Shown here: in pieces, positions 1 to 8,983 of the stretch | How the letters are laid out: every line of letters begins with the position of its first letter | Position numbering within the stretch: position 1 is the stretch's first letter | Source of the DNA: a virus | DNA: 34,893 nt | Reading direction: 5' to 3' (one strand) | IMG/VR virus record: IMGVR_UViG_3300025009_000281 | Coordinates: 1 to 34,893 of that record | The notes under the pieces: generated by a model | The model's input: only the letters and a program-made list of their open reading frames with translations | Told to the model about the DNA's origin: nothing | The model's database searches: none | Program-made: the position numbers and the translations under genes

Positions 1-357
1 AACTACACTCAATGGTGCCCCCGGCGTCGCCGTCCCGATGCCGACGTTGCCTGTAGAATCTATCGACAATCTTGTTAGACCTTGAGTATCATCTATTATA
101 CTAAAGTTATCTGCGTCTACATTGATAGACCAATCATTGTCACCTGCAGTTGTATCGGTTAGGGTAATAAGAGGAGTGGTATCTTGAAGTGTGATATCAG
201 ATAAAATACCAACTCCAGAAATATTTAAATTACCTATTTGTTGAGTGCCTGGAGTTACTTTCTGTAATCCTATATCACCGCCATATTTAGTCCAACCATA
301 TATATTTGTTGTTCCTAACAACAATATTCCTAAAATTATTGATATTATTTTCTTCAT
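1..357 (-). CDS. Fibre-like surface protein, N-terminal part (runs off left edge)
   Basis: Open frame of 119 codons that leaves the window at base 1. The ATG at 357-355 overlaps the TGA of the preceding gene (ATGA), which suggests translational coupling. Residues 1-20 (MKKIISIILGILLLGTTNIY) look like a Sec signal peptide or membrane anchor: two lysines followed by a hydrophobic core. The rest is Thr/Asp-rich and ends with STGNVGIGTATPGAPL, a motif common in phage tail fibres and bacterial surface fibres, often upstream of an intramolecular chaperone domain. It sits at the distal end of the tail operon, as expected for a receptor-binding fibre. The signal-like N-terminus is unusual for a virion fibre, so a secreted or membrane-displayed phage protein is the alternative. 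The C-terminal half is not visible. Confidence 0.7.
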   Translation of the reverse strand, partial: MKKIISIILGILLLGTTNIYGWTKYGGDIGLQKVTPGTQQIGNLNISGVGILSDITLQDTTPLITLTDTTAGDNDWSINVDADNFSIIDDTQGLTRLSIDSTGNVGIGTATPGAPLSVV

Positions 358-707
358 TTCTCTACTCCTCTAATCTTTGCAGTTACAGTTGGGTTTGTGC
401 CACTGGTTAATGTAAGTAAGTTAGCTCTTACCAAAAATGCTCCAGTATCTATTATCTCAAATATAGCTTTTGCTTGCCCTATTTCTTCAGCAGTGAATGC
501 GTATCCACCTGAACCAGTCATAGGATTTACAGGCGTCCCATTTAAAGCTCCTTCTACTGCTAATATTACATCAGTCGGATCTCCTGTTAATGCTATTTCA
601 CAAGTCCAATCCCTATAGAACCTTTTCATGCCTGATACAATTGCTCCACGCCCTACTGCTGTAGCAGCGTCAAGCAAAGTAAATTCCTGTGTATATTTTC
701 TATCCAT
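354..707 (-). CDS. Small structural protein of unknown function
   Basis: A 117-residue protein with ribosome site aaaaggagataaaaa directly before its ATG. It has no signal peptide or membrane segment. Composition is beta-rich with many Thr, Gly and Ala, as in small virion proteins. A segment around residues 50-65 (NGTPVNPMTGSGGY) looks like a loop. It lies between an FN3-like tail protein and the fibre-like protein and overlaps the latter by 4 bases. A tail-tip or fibre-attachment role follows from position only. No family was recognised. Confidence 0.65.
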   Translation of the reverse strand: MDRKYTQEFTLLDAATAVGRGAIVSGMKRFYRDWTCEIALTGDPTDVILAVEGALNGTPVNPMTGSGGYAFTAEEIGQAKAIFEIIDTGAFLVRANLLTLTSGTNPTVTAKIRGVEK

Positions 708-753
708 TTTTTATCTCCTTTTATTATTATAACATTATATCATTTATTGTCAT

Positions 754-1287
754 CTACAATTTTAAATAAGTTACTGTTAAACTATCCAATCTTGGAGTCC
801 ACTGCCCTCCTCCAGCAGTGCAGGTTAATGTTGCTACAATTCTTATATATTTTGAATTCGGAACACTTGCAATATCAGTATAACTACCAGAATAAGTTAT
901 ACCATCTGGTGAAGTCTGAAATACATAAGTAATACTTCCAGGAGTTGCAGGAGGTGCATATACTGTTGCACTTATATTTGAATAAGGACTATACATTCTT
1001 GATAATGGATCTGATGGTTCTTCAAGTGCTCTAACTTTATAATTATAATATTTATTCGTTATTATATTTGTATCGTGATGTTCTCTTATATTATGGTATA
1101 TCTCACTTTCTGAAATATATATTTTTATTCTTGAATATGCAGCACCATTAACACTTCTCCATATTTCATATCCACGCTCACAAGGTGGACTTACAGAATA
1201 TGCCCAAGTATGTTCCCATGTAATTTTCATGTCTTTATTGGTAATAGCAACCGCTGCACAATTTGTAGGCGCTATCGGTAGACTCAT
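754..1287 (-). CDS. FN3-like tail tip protein
   Basis: A 177-residue protein whose ATG overlaps the stop of the hub-like gene by 4 bases. Residues 1-110 resemble a fibronectin type III fold: P-x-A-P-T-N start, ITWEH strand, ERGYEIWRSVNGAAY strand pair and YYNYKVRAL strand. The second part (about 112-177) is another beta-rich unit with PDGITYSGSYTDIA and a C-terminal LDSLTVTYLKL strand. FN3 domains are common in phage tail tip and hub-associated proteins, where they are thought to bind cell-surface sugars. Fold assignment is by eye; the position among tail tip genes supports it. Confidence 0.6.
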   Translation of the reverse strand: MSLPIAPTNCAAVAITNKDMKITWEHTWAYSVSPPCERGYEIWRSVNGAAYSRIKIYISESEIYHNIREHHDTNIITNKYYNYKVRALEEPSDPLSRMYSPYSNISATVYAPPATPGSITYVFQTSPDGITYSGSYTDIASVPNSKYIRIVATLTCTAGGGQWTPRLDSLTVTYLKL

Positions 1288-2717
1288 TTTTTCCTCTCAA
1301 GTAAAGATATATTATCTCTAAAACTTTGCCAATTTTTTGTTGTAGTAGTATCTCCAAAATCAAAAGTTGCAGTCCCTGTTGTAATGCTTGTAGAGGCTGC
1401 TAATTCTACATGATCATACCCTGATGGCACTCTTGTATTTGAGAAAGTGCCAGTATTTAGTTCGCTTTCTGTATCCCAAGTCTTACCGTAAAAATAAAAA
1501 ATTAATTTCATTCTTGTTGTCCAATCTGTTGGATTTAATGAATAGTTTACCAGCAACATAATGGAGGATACTTCTTCAACATTAATGATATTCCTTACTT
1601 GAATTGACGGTAAAAATTCTCCATCAATCTCAATAACTTTTTGAGACATTAATATTCTATTAAGATAATTCTCAGCCATATCAGCAGCTAACCCATTAGC
1701 AGTTACATAAGTATTATTAATCTTCATTACCTGATTCCCTGTTCCACTGCCAGACGCTGCATATATTCCGCTTGCTCCAATAACTACTACTTTTGATATT
1801 CTATTCCTATCCCAATCTTGCCCTGTATACCACAGTTTTTGTATTCTGTTACTTGGTAAACTATAATCTACAATAGTCGGTTCGTTAGGGAAACTTCTAT
1901 ATTGTATCTTCCCTGCACCTGTGGTGTTAAAAGAACCAAAGGCTATTTCTGCAAGTATTTGCAAGCATTCTGCTACTGTCTTTTCTTCAAAAGAAATTGT
2001 CAATGTTGAAAATAATGATACATCTTCTATATCAAGGTCAGATAATGTCAAATCTGCATAAGTTACAAGCAAATCTTCAATAATATATTTAAAAGTCTTT
2101 GCTGTATAAGTTAATGGAGTTGCAACACCATCCGCATCAGGTAAGCCGACATAAGTCTCAAGTGCATTTTTCATATAATCAGTGCAATATAATCGGACTT
2201 TTCTTTCGTGTAACATATTCTCTATTTTTACTAATTTCTGAGTAGCAACTGCAATAAGAGAATCATGGTTAGATGGTATTGTATGTAGTCTAAAGCCAGC
2301 CCATACTATAACTTTTGAACCTACATAAGTCTTATTATATAAAACAGAAGCATCTGCATAATCAGTTAAATAATTATCGGTATTATCTAACTCTATTACT
2401 ACATCAGAAGCTATAATTTGAGAAGTAGTCTCAAAAATATCAGGTATCTCATAATCTATTGAAGATATACTTATTATCCTGCTTGATAAATCTACAATAT
2501 CACTGCCTAAATATAACCAGGCTCCAGAAAGTGGAGAATTATATTGGCTATGCTGTGCTGCAATAAAATCAGAATTGGCAGGTTGTAATGAATGAAATAT
2601 TCCGTAATCTATCCATGCTTCAGATATTCCAATATTCTCAAATAAACTCAAGAAGTGTTCTGCTGCACTCCAATTTTGATCTCCCCAATTATATTGTCCC
2701 CAATTCCAACTTGGCAT
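1284..2717 (-). CDS. Tail hub / baseplate-like protein
   Basis: A 477-residue protein with ribosome site agaggaag close before the ATG. It opens with an aromatic repeat (WNWGQYNWGDQNW) and continues as a beta-rich protein with segments such as SSRIISISSIDYEIPDIFE, VVIELDNTDNYLTDY and VGSKVIVWAGF. This pattern is usual for tail hub or tail-tip proteins of the gp27-like type in phages with long tails: strand-rich domains followed by DYMKNALETYVGL and an EKTVAECLQILAEIAFG helical segment. Its place between the spike and the FN3-like protein fits a tail-tip hub. No catalytic motif is visible. The family assignment is an inference from order and composition. Confidence 0.6.
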   Translation of the reverse strand: MPSWNWGQYNWGDQNWSAAEHFLSLFENIGISEAWIDYGIFHSLQPANSDFIAAQHSQYNSPLSGAWLYLGSDIVDLSSRIISISSIDYEIPDIFETTSQIIASDVVIELDNTDNYLTDYADASVLYNKTYVGSKVIVWAGFRLHTIPSNHDSLIAVATQKLVKIENMLHERKVRLYCTDYMKNALETYVGLPDADGVATPLTYTAKTFKYIIEDLLVTYADLTLSDLDIEDVSLFSTLTISFEEKTVAECLQILAEIAFGSFNTTGAGKIQYRSFPNEPTIVDYSLPSNRIQKLWYTGQDWDRNRISKVVVIGASGIYAASGSGTGNQVMKINNTYVTANGLAADMAENYLNRILMSQKVIEIDGEFLPSIQVRNIINVEEVSSIMLLVNYSLNPTDWTTRMKLIFYFYGKTWDTESELNTGTFSNTRVPSGYDHVELAASTSITTGTATFDFGDTTTTKNWQSFRDNISLLERKK

Positions 2718-2723
2718 CTTCCT

Positions 2724-2813
2724 CTATGACATCCATTTTAACAAATAAATAATAAATAATATCAAAGAAATTAACAATGCAAATGGGAGAATTAAATATA
2801 TTATTTCATTCAT
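2724..2813 (-). CDS. 29-residue single-pass membrane peptide
   Basis: Short frame M-N-E-I-I-Y-L-I-L-P-F-A-L-L-I-S then further hydrophobic residues, ending L-L-K-W-M-S. It is almost entirely one membrane helix with a positive C-terminal end. A good ribosome site, gaggtg, lies 5 bases before the ATG and overlaps the stop of the spike gene. The stop is 7 bases before the next gene's ATG, so it fills an otherwise empty gap between two tail genes. Alternatively the gap may be non-coding and AT-rich by chance. Function unknown. Confidence 0.5.
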   Translation of the reverse strand: MNEIIYLILPFALLISLILFIIYLLKWMS

Positions 2814-2817
2814 TTTT

Positions 2818-4245
2818 TCACCTCGCAACTGCAACCATTGAAGGCGCAACTGTATATGTCGTCCTCAAGGAATCATAAGTGTGGACTCTAAATATGCCAG
2901 CAGTTAAGCCAGTTGTATAATATGTAGAACCATCTTTTGAGAATTCAATTAGTGATACAGTGCCACTATTAACTATAACATCAAGAGGATAAGGGTTTGT
3001 ATTCTGATAATTATATGCAGAAGCTCCAACTGTAATAGTTGCAGGTGCAATATTATTATTATAATTTAAAAAATGCCCTACTTTGTTGGAATCTGATATA
3101 GTTCCACTTTGAATATAATTATAAACACAATAAGGTTTATTTCCCGCATCGGTTACATAAATTGCAGTTCCCTTGCGTAGATAATTTAATGCAATAAAAT
3201 TATCTTCACTCCCAGAACCTTCACAATATATATTTTTATCAAAATCTCTAATAAAATTACCTGCAACTATATTGCTATCACAATTGCCTCTTATATTTAT
3301 TCCTATATTCCCACCACTATCATCAAGGATTTCATTGCCAATTATTACATTTCTACTTGCATTACTAAGATACATTGCTACAGCACCAGCAGTTGCATTT
3401 CTAATAACATTCCCAATAATTATATTGTTATTGCTATCACCTGTAAGATATATCCCATTACCAGAAGCTACAAGAGATGCTACTGAATTCCCGATAATAC
3501 TAATATCTTTTGCACGATAAAGATATATCCCTTTATTGACATTACTAAAAAAGCAATTAGTTACTTTGCCTCGTTGTGAAGTGTCTGTTGTCGCATGAGG
3601 GTTAATATAAAGAGCCTCTGCGGGCATATCGCTAAAGACAACCCCATCTACTATTGAATCCGTGCAGCCAATTCCAATATTGATACCTCTATTATTTGTA
3701 GATATATAAGTTGCAGATTGTCCATCTATCCACATATTTCTGAATACCCAATTATTACAGTTAGTTATATCAAACAATCCTTTAGCTGAAGCAGACTCAA
3801 ATCCTCTTTGTATTTTTGTTGCTTTCCCACATCCTTCTATTATTACACTATCAAAACTATCTTTAACAAGTTCTGCATGAAATAGATAAACACCTTCTCT
3901 CAAAGAAATTCTGCCACCAACACCAGCAGGTAAAGCATTTATAGCGGTTAATATTGTATCTTCATCGCTAATTCCATCACATACATAATTAGCATTTTGA
4001 GCTAACGGATAACCAGAGGGCGCTATAACTAAAGAAAATGGTGAATTAGTATTATTAAGTCTTGTTTTTGTATCACTATAATTGCCTTGAGGAGATGTCC
4101 CCAATGCTGTTTGTATTTTAATAATACAATCTGCTAAATCATTAGGCACATCAGGCCTTGCAGATGTTGCTGTATTCTCTTTTGTATTATCTGTATCTAA
4201 TGTTGCAGGAAAACTTGATCCTGCTCCAGACCCTATTTCTCCCAT
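2818..4245 (-). CDS. Right-handed beta-helix tailspike
   Basis: A 475-residue protein. Residues 1-75 are an attachment-like domain (DCIIKIQTALGTSPQGNY, then TRLN) of a type often seen at the N-terminus of phage tail proteins. Residues about 110-400 carry regularly spaced Asn/Ile/Gly coils such as NIIIGNVI, NVIIGNEI, NIVAGNFI and NFIALNYL, the signature of a parallel beta-helix (pectate-lyase or NosD-like repeats). The last ~70 residues form a small C-terminal domain. Such spikes bind or cleave host capsule or O-antigen. No catalytic residues can be assigned by eye, so depolymerase activity is possible but not shown. Confidence 0.8.
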   Translation of the reverse strand: MGEIGSGAGSSFPATLDTDNTKENTATSARPDVPNDLADCIIKIQTALGTSPQGNYSDTKTRLNNTNSPFSLVIAPSGYPLAQNANYVCDGISDEDTILTAINALPAGVGGRISLREGVYLFHAELVKDSFDSVIIEGCGKATKIQRGFESASAKGLFDITNCNNWVFRNMWIDGQSATYISTNNRGINIGIGCTDSIVDGVVFSDMPAEALYINPHATTDTSQRGKVTNCFFSNVNKGIYLYRAKDISIIGNSVASLVASGNGIYLTGDSNNNIIIGNVIRNATAGAVAMYLSNASRNVIIGNEILDDSGGNIGINIRGNCDSNIVAGNFIRDFDKNIYCEGSGSEDNFIALNYLRKGTAIYVTDAGNKPYCVYNYIQSGTISDSNKVGHFLNYNNNIAPATITVGASAYNYQNTNPYPLDVIVNSGTVSLIEFSKDGSTYYTTGLTAGIFRVHTYDSLRTTYTVAPSMVAVAR

Positions 4246-4247
4246 TT

Positions 4248-4781
4248 TTACACCTCGCTAAATGTATAAGTAAATCTTCCTGTAAATATATCCGATGATG
4301 CTTTTGTAACTGCCGTAAATACCTGTCTGCTTATCATAGTTCCAGAACTTAGGGCGTTAAATGTTGATGCTTCCTGTATTGTAATTTCAGAAGTAGAGGG
4401 ATCATTAGCTCCCCATTGAGTTTCAACATAAAATACTTTTGTTCCTGTTGTATGAACATAAGAACTATAAGTTTTTATATTTACTACAGCACCTTGTAAC
4501 AATGTCTGAGTTGCTGCAAAGGCATTGCTTGCACCATTACCATAACCAATACCCGCATGTGTTATGCCAGTTGGTGGAGTTCCACCCGAAGCTATTCTAT
4601 GGCATAACCAATCAAACCCTCCATTGGTCATACTATTGCATTCACCTTTTATATGTTTAAGTAACTTGCCATCTTTATCATATAACCAACCTTCAAATTC
4701 ATCTTTGATTTTTAATACTCTTTCTTTGCCATCAAAACTTATAACATCTAAAATTTTCTTTATTATATTTATGTCTATCAT
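4248..4781 (-). CDS. Tail fibre-like structural protein
   Basis: A 177-residue protein whose ATG overlaps the preceding stop by 4 bases. The N-terminal part is a charged segment (IKDEFEGWLYDKDGKLLKHIKG). It is followed by NGGFDWLCHRIASGG and GITHAGIGYGNGASNAF. A C-terminal beta domain contains STSEITIQEASTFNALSSG, MISRQVFTAV and DIFTGRFTYTFS. The pattern of a GIG-x-G segment followed by an EA-x-x-FNA strand and a RxxF strand recurs in small phage tail/fibre head proteins. Position just upstream of the beta-helix spike suggests an adaptor or accessory fibre. No catalytic residues seen. Confidence 0.6.
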   Translation of the reverse strand: MIDINIIKKILDVISFDGKERVLKIKDEFEGWLYDKDGKLLKHIKGECNSMTNGGFDWLCHRIASGGTPPTGITHAGIGYGNGASNAFAATQTLLQGAVVNIKTYSSYVHTTGTKVFYVETQWGANDPSTSEITIQEASTFNALSSGTMISRQVFTAVTKASSDIFTGRFTYTFSEV

Positions 4782-5182
4782 GCTTTTATCGGTATTGCAC
4801 TTAGCAATGCCGACCCTTCTAATTCAATATTACCAACATAATAGGTTATATCTCTTTTATGAAAATGAACAAAATTAAATTCATTAGTCCAAAATCCAGA
4901 TAATGCATAATTAGGGTAAGTAGTTGGATAAGGAATAAAAGATAATTCTGTATGTAAATTATATACTTGCCTTAATTGTTCATAATCAGTAGAATTAAGG
5001 AGAGATTCCGTTGAGAATTCCATCCTTGCTTTCATTCTATAGCCCTGATGATATATTTTGGGTTCTTTAGTAAATACCTGATGAATCTCCTTTTGTTCCT
5101 CAAACCAGACATTCATAGGGAATGGTGAATGCTGTAATTGATATTCGTTTCCTGCTATTCCAATTTTAGGAGGTGCTTCCAT
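4778..5182 (-). CDS. Tail component (distal tail region)
   Basis: A 134-residue protein, rich in aromatic residues and beta strand. It includes MKARMEFSTESLLNSTDYEQLRQVY and SGFWTNEFNFVHFHKRDI. It follows the tape measure gene after a small overlapping frame and is coupled by ATGA to the next gene. In siphovirus maps the gene after the tape measure usually encodes the distal tail or tail-tip protein, and this is the working guess. No family was recognised from sequence alone. Confidence 0.55.
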   Translation of the reverse strand: MEAPPKIGIAGNEYQLQHSPFPMNVWFEEQKEIHQVFTKEPKIYHQGYRMKARMEFSTESLLNSTDYEQLRQVYNLHTELSFIPYPTTYPNYALSGFWTNEFNFVHFHKRDITYYVGNIELEGSALLSAIPIKA

Positions 5183-5312
5183 AATTCCCTTCCAAAAAAT
5201 AATTGATTTTAGCCTTATAGTAAAGGAAAAAGAAGGAAGTCAATATAATACCATCAATCAACAATAAAAATGCAACCACGAGTCTAATTTTAAGCCAAAC
5301 GGGTATATGCAA
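5166..5312 (-). CDS. 48-residue TTG-start membrane protein after the tape measure
   Basis: Frame starting at TTG 5312-5310, only three bases after the tape measure stop. A ribosome site ggaggg lies inside the last tape measure codons with 7-base spacing, which is why this start is credible despite the rare codon. The peptide has a short basic N-terminus (HIPVWLKIRL), one membrane helix (VVAFLLLIDGIILTSFFFLYY) and a polar tail. Its stop lies 17 bases inside the next tail gene, a normal coupled overlap. It could be an assembly factor or a small membrane effector. It was not recognised. Confidence 0.5.
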   Translation of the reverse strand: MHIPVWLKIRLVVAFLLLIDGIILTSFFFLYYKAKINYFLEGNYGSTS

Positions 5313-5314
5313 TT

Positions 5315-8300
5315 TTAGACCCTCCTATTGCTATTTCTATTAATTGCAGGCTGTATATACCACCTAACTATTTTATCCCAATATGCAGGGTCATCAATAG
5401 CACCGCCTTTAAGGTTGATAATAACATTAATAGGTTGTTGAGGAATAGAACCAGTTTTGTTTATATAATCTAAAGCTGGCAAGGTTTCTTGATTAACAGA
5501 ATTCCTTCTTGTAATATATTCTCCTCTTTGTGCTATAATCATTTGTTCGCCTGCTGAAATCATAGGAGTATACCAACCACCATGTGCTTTGATAATACCG
5601 CCATAATGAAAGTTTGGCGAAGGCGGAGGTGCAACATTATAAGATACATTAATTGTTTTTGGAGCTAATTGTATTGAATTTAACCATTCTAATGTAGCCC
5701 CAAAGTCAAAAGCTCCAGCTCTAGCGGAATTCAATATAGTCGTTAGATATTGAACTTGTGCTGCTGTAAATCCTGATTGACTTGCATTTTGTAATAACGC
5801 TAAAGCCATATCCATCAATTTAGTTCTATATTCTAATGTAACTCCCGTAGCATTTTGTGTTTGTGCAGCCATCACAACAATAGAAGCTATTAATTGTTTT
5901 GCTGAGGCATTAGCCATATCTGAGGTAGGAGTTTGTTCTTTTAATATATTAAGATACCGTTCTGAAGCTGAGCCGACTGTCTGCATTACTCCTTCAAATT
6001 CTCCAAAATTTACTTTTCCATAATTAACTCTATTAATAGTATCGTCAAGAGCTTCTGCAATAACTGTTAATCCCACTTTAAAATCACCTAAAGAGCCATC
6101 TACTAATGCTCTAATAGAAGCGTCTAATGCTTGGATGCCTCTAGACTCATCCGTTGCTTTTATTCCAAGTCCTTCAAAAACAGAAGGTGCGTTTTTGCCA
6201 AATCCTAATGCTCCTAATAATGAACCGCCTATACCACCTAGAATTGCTCCTATGGGTCCCCCAATAGCCATTCCTGCCATAGCTCCTGTTGCTCCGCCAA
6301 TACCTCCAGCAGGTCCCCTTTTCCCAAATAACTTACTTATTATATTTCCACCTATAAATCCCAATCCCCCAGCAGTTACAAGACCACCAAGCGAAGCTCC
6401 AAGAGATTCCTCAACTATTGCTAATTGATCTGCGATTGCATAAGCGGCATCACTAACCGCTCCAATACCTAATGAAGAAACTGCATCTGCTACAGAATAT
6501 GCAATATCAACAAGATTTCCTCCAAATAAACCAGCACCTGCTCCAGCTCCCCCTATACTTACCCCGCCACCTTCACCACCAAGAGATATTTTTGGTAATA
6601 ATGCCCCTGCTGCTACACTCACTATATTTTTTGCAGTTCCTCCGCCGCCGCCACCACCAAGACCTATAGCTCCAAGAACACTACCTATAATATCTTGTAA
6701 TCCTATTTTCAACATGATAGCATCTGCTACCATTTGAGCTATTGTTTTAAGGAATATATCTCTTAACATCTTCCAAAATCCAGTCCAGAAGTCTGAAAAA
6801 CTTCTCATATGCCCTTTTAACCCTTCAAACAAATAATTACCTATATAGTCCCTTGTCTTATCAGCAAAATCATAGCCCATTTCAGCCATCAGTAGTGTAG
6901 TAGAATGCCAGTTTTCTTCTGCACTTTTCCAGCCTAGTTTAAACGATTGCATAAGATTCATATTAGAAGAATTTAAATTTTGATTTAATTCTTCCATTGC
7001 TTTCATTTTTTCTCCTGCTGTAGCTTTATCGGATTTAAGTATTTCAAGGTTTGTAGCCATATTAATTTCTCTATTTTTATTTAATTTATCTATTTTTTCA
7101 TCCAATAATTTTTGCGATAAGTCTATAGCACTATCATATAAAGTCTGGTCAACTTGCAATTGTAAATTTGCTGTATGTCCTGTTATAGAAAAATCTGTTT
7201 TCTCGCTAATTTCTTTCATCTTTTCTTTGCTTACAGAAAAACGATTGACTGATTCATCAAGAGTATCTTGTAATTTCACAATAGAAAATCTATCACTTAT
7301 ATCAATAGACATATGAAAATTTTGATCAAGATCATTAACTTTTTTGTAATATGTTGCCCAGATAGCTTCTTTTGCTTTCGCATTATTGCCAACTTTCTTT
7401 AAATCTTCATTTCTTTGTAATGCTAATTTCTCATGTAAATCAGCATTGTCCATTGCATATTTTTTGAGATATTCTTCTGCAGCCTTAGCCTGTTTTTCCA
7501 ATAATGCCTTTACTTTCTTTGCTTCTTCTTCATCAATTATTGCACCCATCTTAGGAGGTTTTGCATAAAAAGCTGATCCCCAAAGTTCTTTAAATTTTTT
7601 ATCTGTTTTTTCTGCTGCTTCTGCCGCAGCCTGCAAAGCAGGAATAAGCCCTTTTTTAGTGCGTTGTTCCATAAACGCCATAGCTTTATCCATATTTGGA
7701 GCAATTCCTATAAATTCCTTTATTTTGGTTATAATATTGTGCAATATTTCTATTCCCTTATCATCTTCTTTGAATAAAGGTTTGCTTTCTATATCATCAA
7801 CAAATCCTTTCCATTTATTCCAGACATCTACTATTGCACTTGCAAGCCATGCAAGTTTATCCGCAAAGAAAGCAAGAGGAGTTATTATAAAAGTATCAAC
7901 AATACCTGCAAAAGATTTCAATGCTGTTAGCCAATCCATATAAACTTGTCTATTCTCCCAAATCGTTGCTCCAAAATTTGCAATTGAGGTAGCCGTATTT
8001 TCTAATTTCACACTTAATTCATCTAGCCATCTTGCTCCTTGTATGCTTTCAAAATATTCATTTATCTCTTTTGTCTTCTCTAAAATTAATTCAAATGTAG
8101 GAACAAATAATTGTCTTAAAGTTTTGGTATATAAAGTCTTCAAAGAAGACCCAATAGCTTCCCATGTATTTTCAAAATCTTTAGAGGCAGCCCCAAAACC
8201 TTCTAATAATTTTCCTAAATTTTCCCATAATGTGCCTGCTTCTCTCCATTGTTTAATGTTCTCTTTTAAAGAACCTCCAAGTCTTTGGTCAACCATTTTA

Positions 8301-8983
8301 GCTAACTGATCCACTTCTCGTGTTTGCCCTGTAAAGAGTCCTCTTAATTCCTGTCTTATTTGAACTCCTGCATTTTGATATTGTGCAGAAACTGTTTTTA
8401 CAGCATTACCAACACTAATAAAACCTTCCACTGCCTTTTTATTGTTCATATCAAGTGTAATGCCATAAGCAGACATTACTTCTACCATAGATAAGGCTTC
8501 CGTAATATTTGTTAGCATTCTTTTGTCAATTACTTCAAGAAAACTTACTAAATCTTTGGCATAGGTAGAAGCTTCTTTATAAGCACCAGCAAGATCAAAT
8601 TTACTCTTTTCTGAAAAAGTAGTGTATAAAGCAGAGATTTTAATGATAGCCATTCTATAATCTTCTACAGCATTGAAAGCATCGGTAAATAGAGTTTTAA
8701 TGCCTCCAATTGTCAATCGCATTATTGAATACAAAGCCATCATTTCTACAATTGCAAGAACTGTAGATTTCCTGAAAGCACCCATATGCCCACTATGTTC
8801 TTGAGTAGCTTTTGATGCTTGCGTAGTTGCAGTAGTAAGACTTTGTGTTGCATTCACCATTGGTCTAGTTGCAGTAGCCATACCACCCATAGTAGTCTTC
8901 ATAGTAGAAGATAGACTTTCCAATACTGCCTTAGCTTGTGCTGCTGATGCTTCTATTACAATTTTTATAGATTCAGTAGCCAC
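5315..8983 (-). CDS. Tape measure protein
   Basis: A 1222-residue protein, the largest in the window. It starts at GTG directly after the stop of the frameshifted tail chaperone. The N-terminus is helical and Ala/Thr-rich; a hydrophobic segment around residues 75-100 (VLAIVEMMALYSIMRLTIGG) follows. Long helical, Lys/Glu-rich stretches cover about 350-720. Very glycine-rich hydrophobic segments cover about 780-990 (GLGGGGGGG, GGPIGAILGGIGGSLLGALGFG). This mix of coiled coil and membrane-active segments is typical of tape measure proteins, which set tail length and help DNA cross the membrane. Size and place after the tail chaperone support the call. About 1200 residues predicts a long, siphovirus-like tail. 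Confidence 0.92.
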   Translation of the reverse strand: MATESIKIVIEASAAQAKAVLESLSSTMKTTMGGMATATRPMVNATQSLTTATTQASKATQEHSGHMGAFRKSTVLAIVEMMALYSIMRLTIGGIKTLFTDAFNAVEDYRMAIIKISALYTTFSEKSKFDLAGAYKEASTYAKDLVSFLEVIDKRMLTNITEALSMVEVMSAYGITLDMNNKKAVEGFISVGNAVKTVSAQYQNAGVQIRQELRGLFTGQTREVDQLAKMVDQRLGGSLKENIKQWREAGTLWENLGKLLEGFGAASKDFENTWEAIGSSLKTLYTKTLRQLFVPTFELILEKTKEINEYFESIQGARWLDELSVKLENTATSIANFGATIWENRQVYMDWLTALKSFAGIVDTFIITPLAFFADKLAWLASAIVDVWNKWKGFVDDIESKPLFKEDDKGIEILHNIITKIKEFIGIAPNMDKAMAFMEQRTKKGLIPALQAAAEAAEKTDKKFKELWGSAFYAKPPKMGAIIDEEEAKKVKALLEKQAKAAEEYLKKYAMDNADLHEKLALQRNEDLKKVGNNAKAKEAIWATYYKKVNDLDQNFHMSIDISDRFSIVKLQDTLDESVNRFSVSKEKMKEISEKTDFSITGHTANLQLQVDQTLYDSAIDLSQKLLDEKIDKLNKNREINMATNLEILKSDKATAGEKMKAMEELNQNLNSSNMNLMQSFKLGWKSAEENWHSTTLLMAEMGYDFADKTRDYIGNYLFEGLKGHMRSFSDFWTGFWKMLRDIFLKTIAQMVADAIMLKIGLQDIIGSVLGAIGLGGGGGGGTAKNIVSVAAGALLPKISLGGEGGGVSIGGAGAGAGLFGGNLVDIAYSVADAVSSLGIGAVSDAAYAIADQLAIVEESLGASLGGLVTAGGLGFIGGNIISKLFGKRGPAGGIGGATGAMAGMAIGGPIGAILGGIGGSLLGALGFGKNAPSVFEGLGIKATDESRGIQALDASIRALVDGSLGDFKVGLTVIAEALDDTINRVNYGKVNFGEFEGVMQTVGSASERYLNILKEQTPTSDMANASAKQLIASIVVMAAQTQNATGVTLEYRTKLMDMALALLQNASQSGFTAAQVQYLTTILNSARAGAFDFGATLEWLNSIQLAPKTINVSYNVAPPPSPNFHYGGIIKAHGGWYTPMISAGEQMIIAQRGEYITRRNSVNQETLPALDYINKTGSIPQQPINVIINLKGGAIDDPAYWDKIVRWYIQPAINRNSNRRV

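Noticed and set aside
130-171. Contractile tail (myovirus) reading based on Mu-like head genes
   Set aside because: No sheath gene or Mu-type baseplate genes are present anywhere in the window; tube, chaperone and tape measure follow a siphovirus order.
6135-8309. Several plus-strand frames opposite the tape measure gene
   Set aside because: Pro/Ser-rich or Leu-rich shadows of Gly/Ala-rich and helical coding on the other strand; no ribosome sites.
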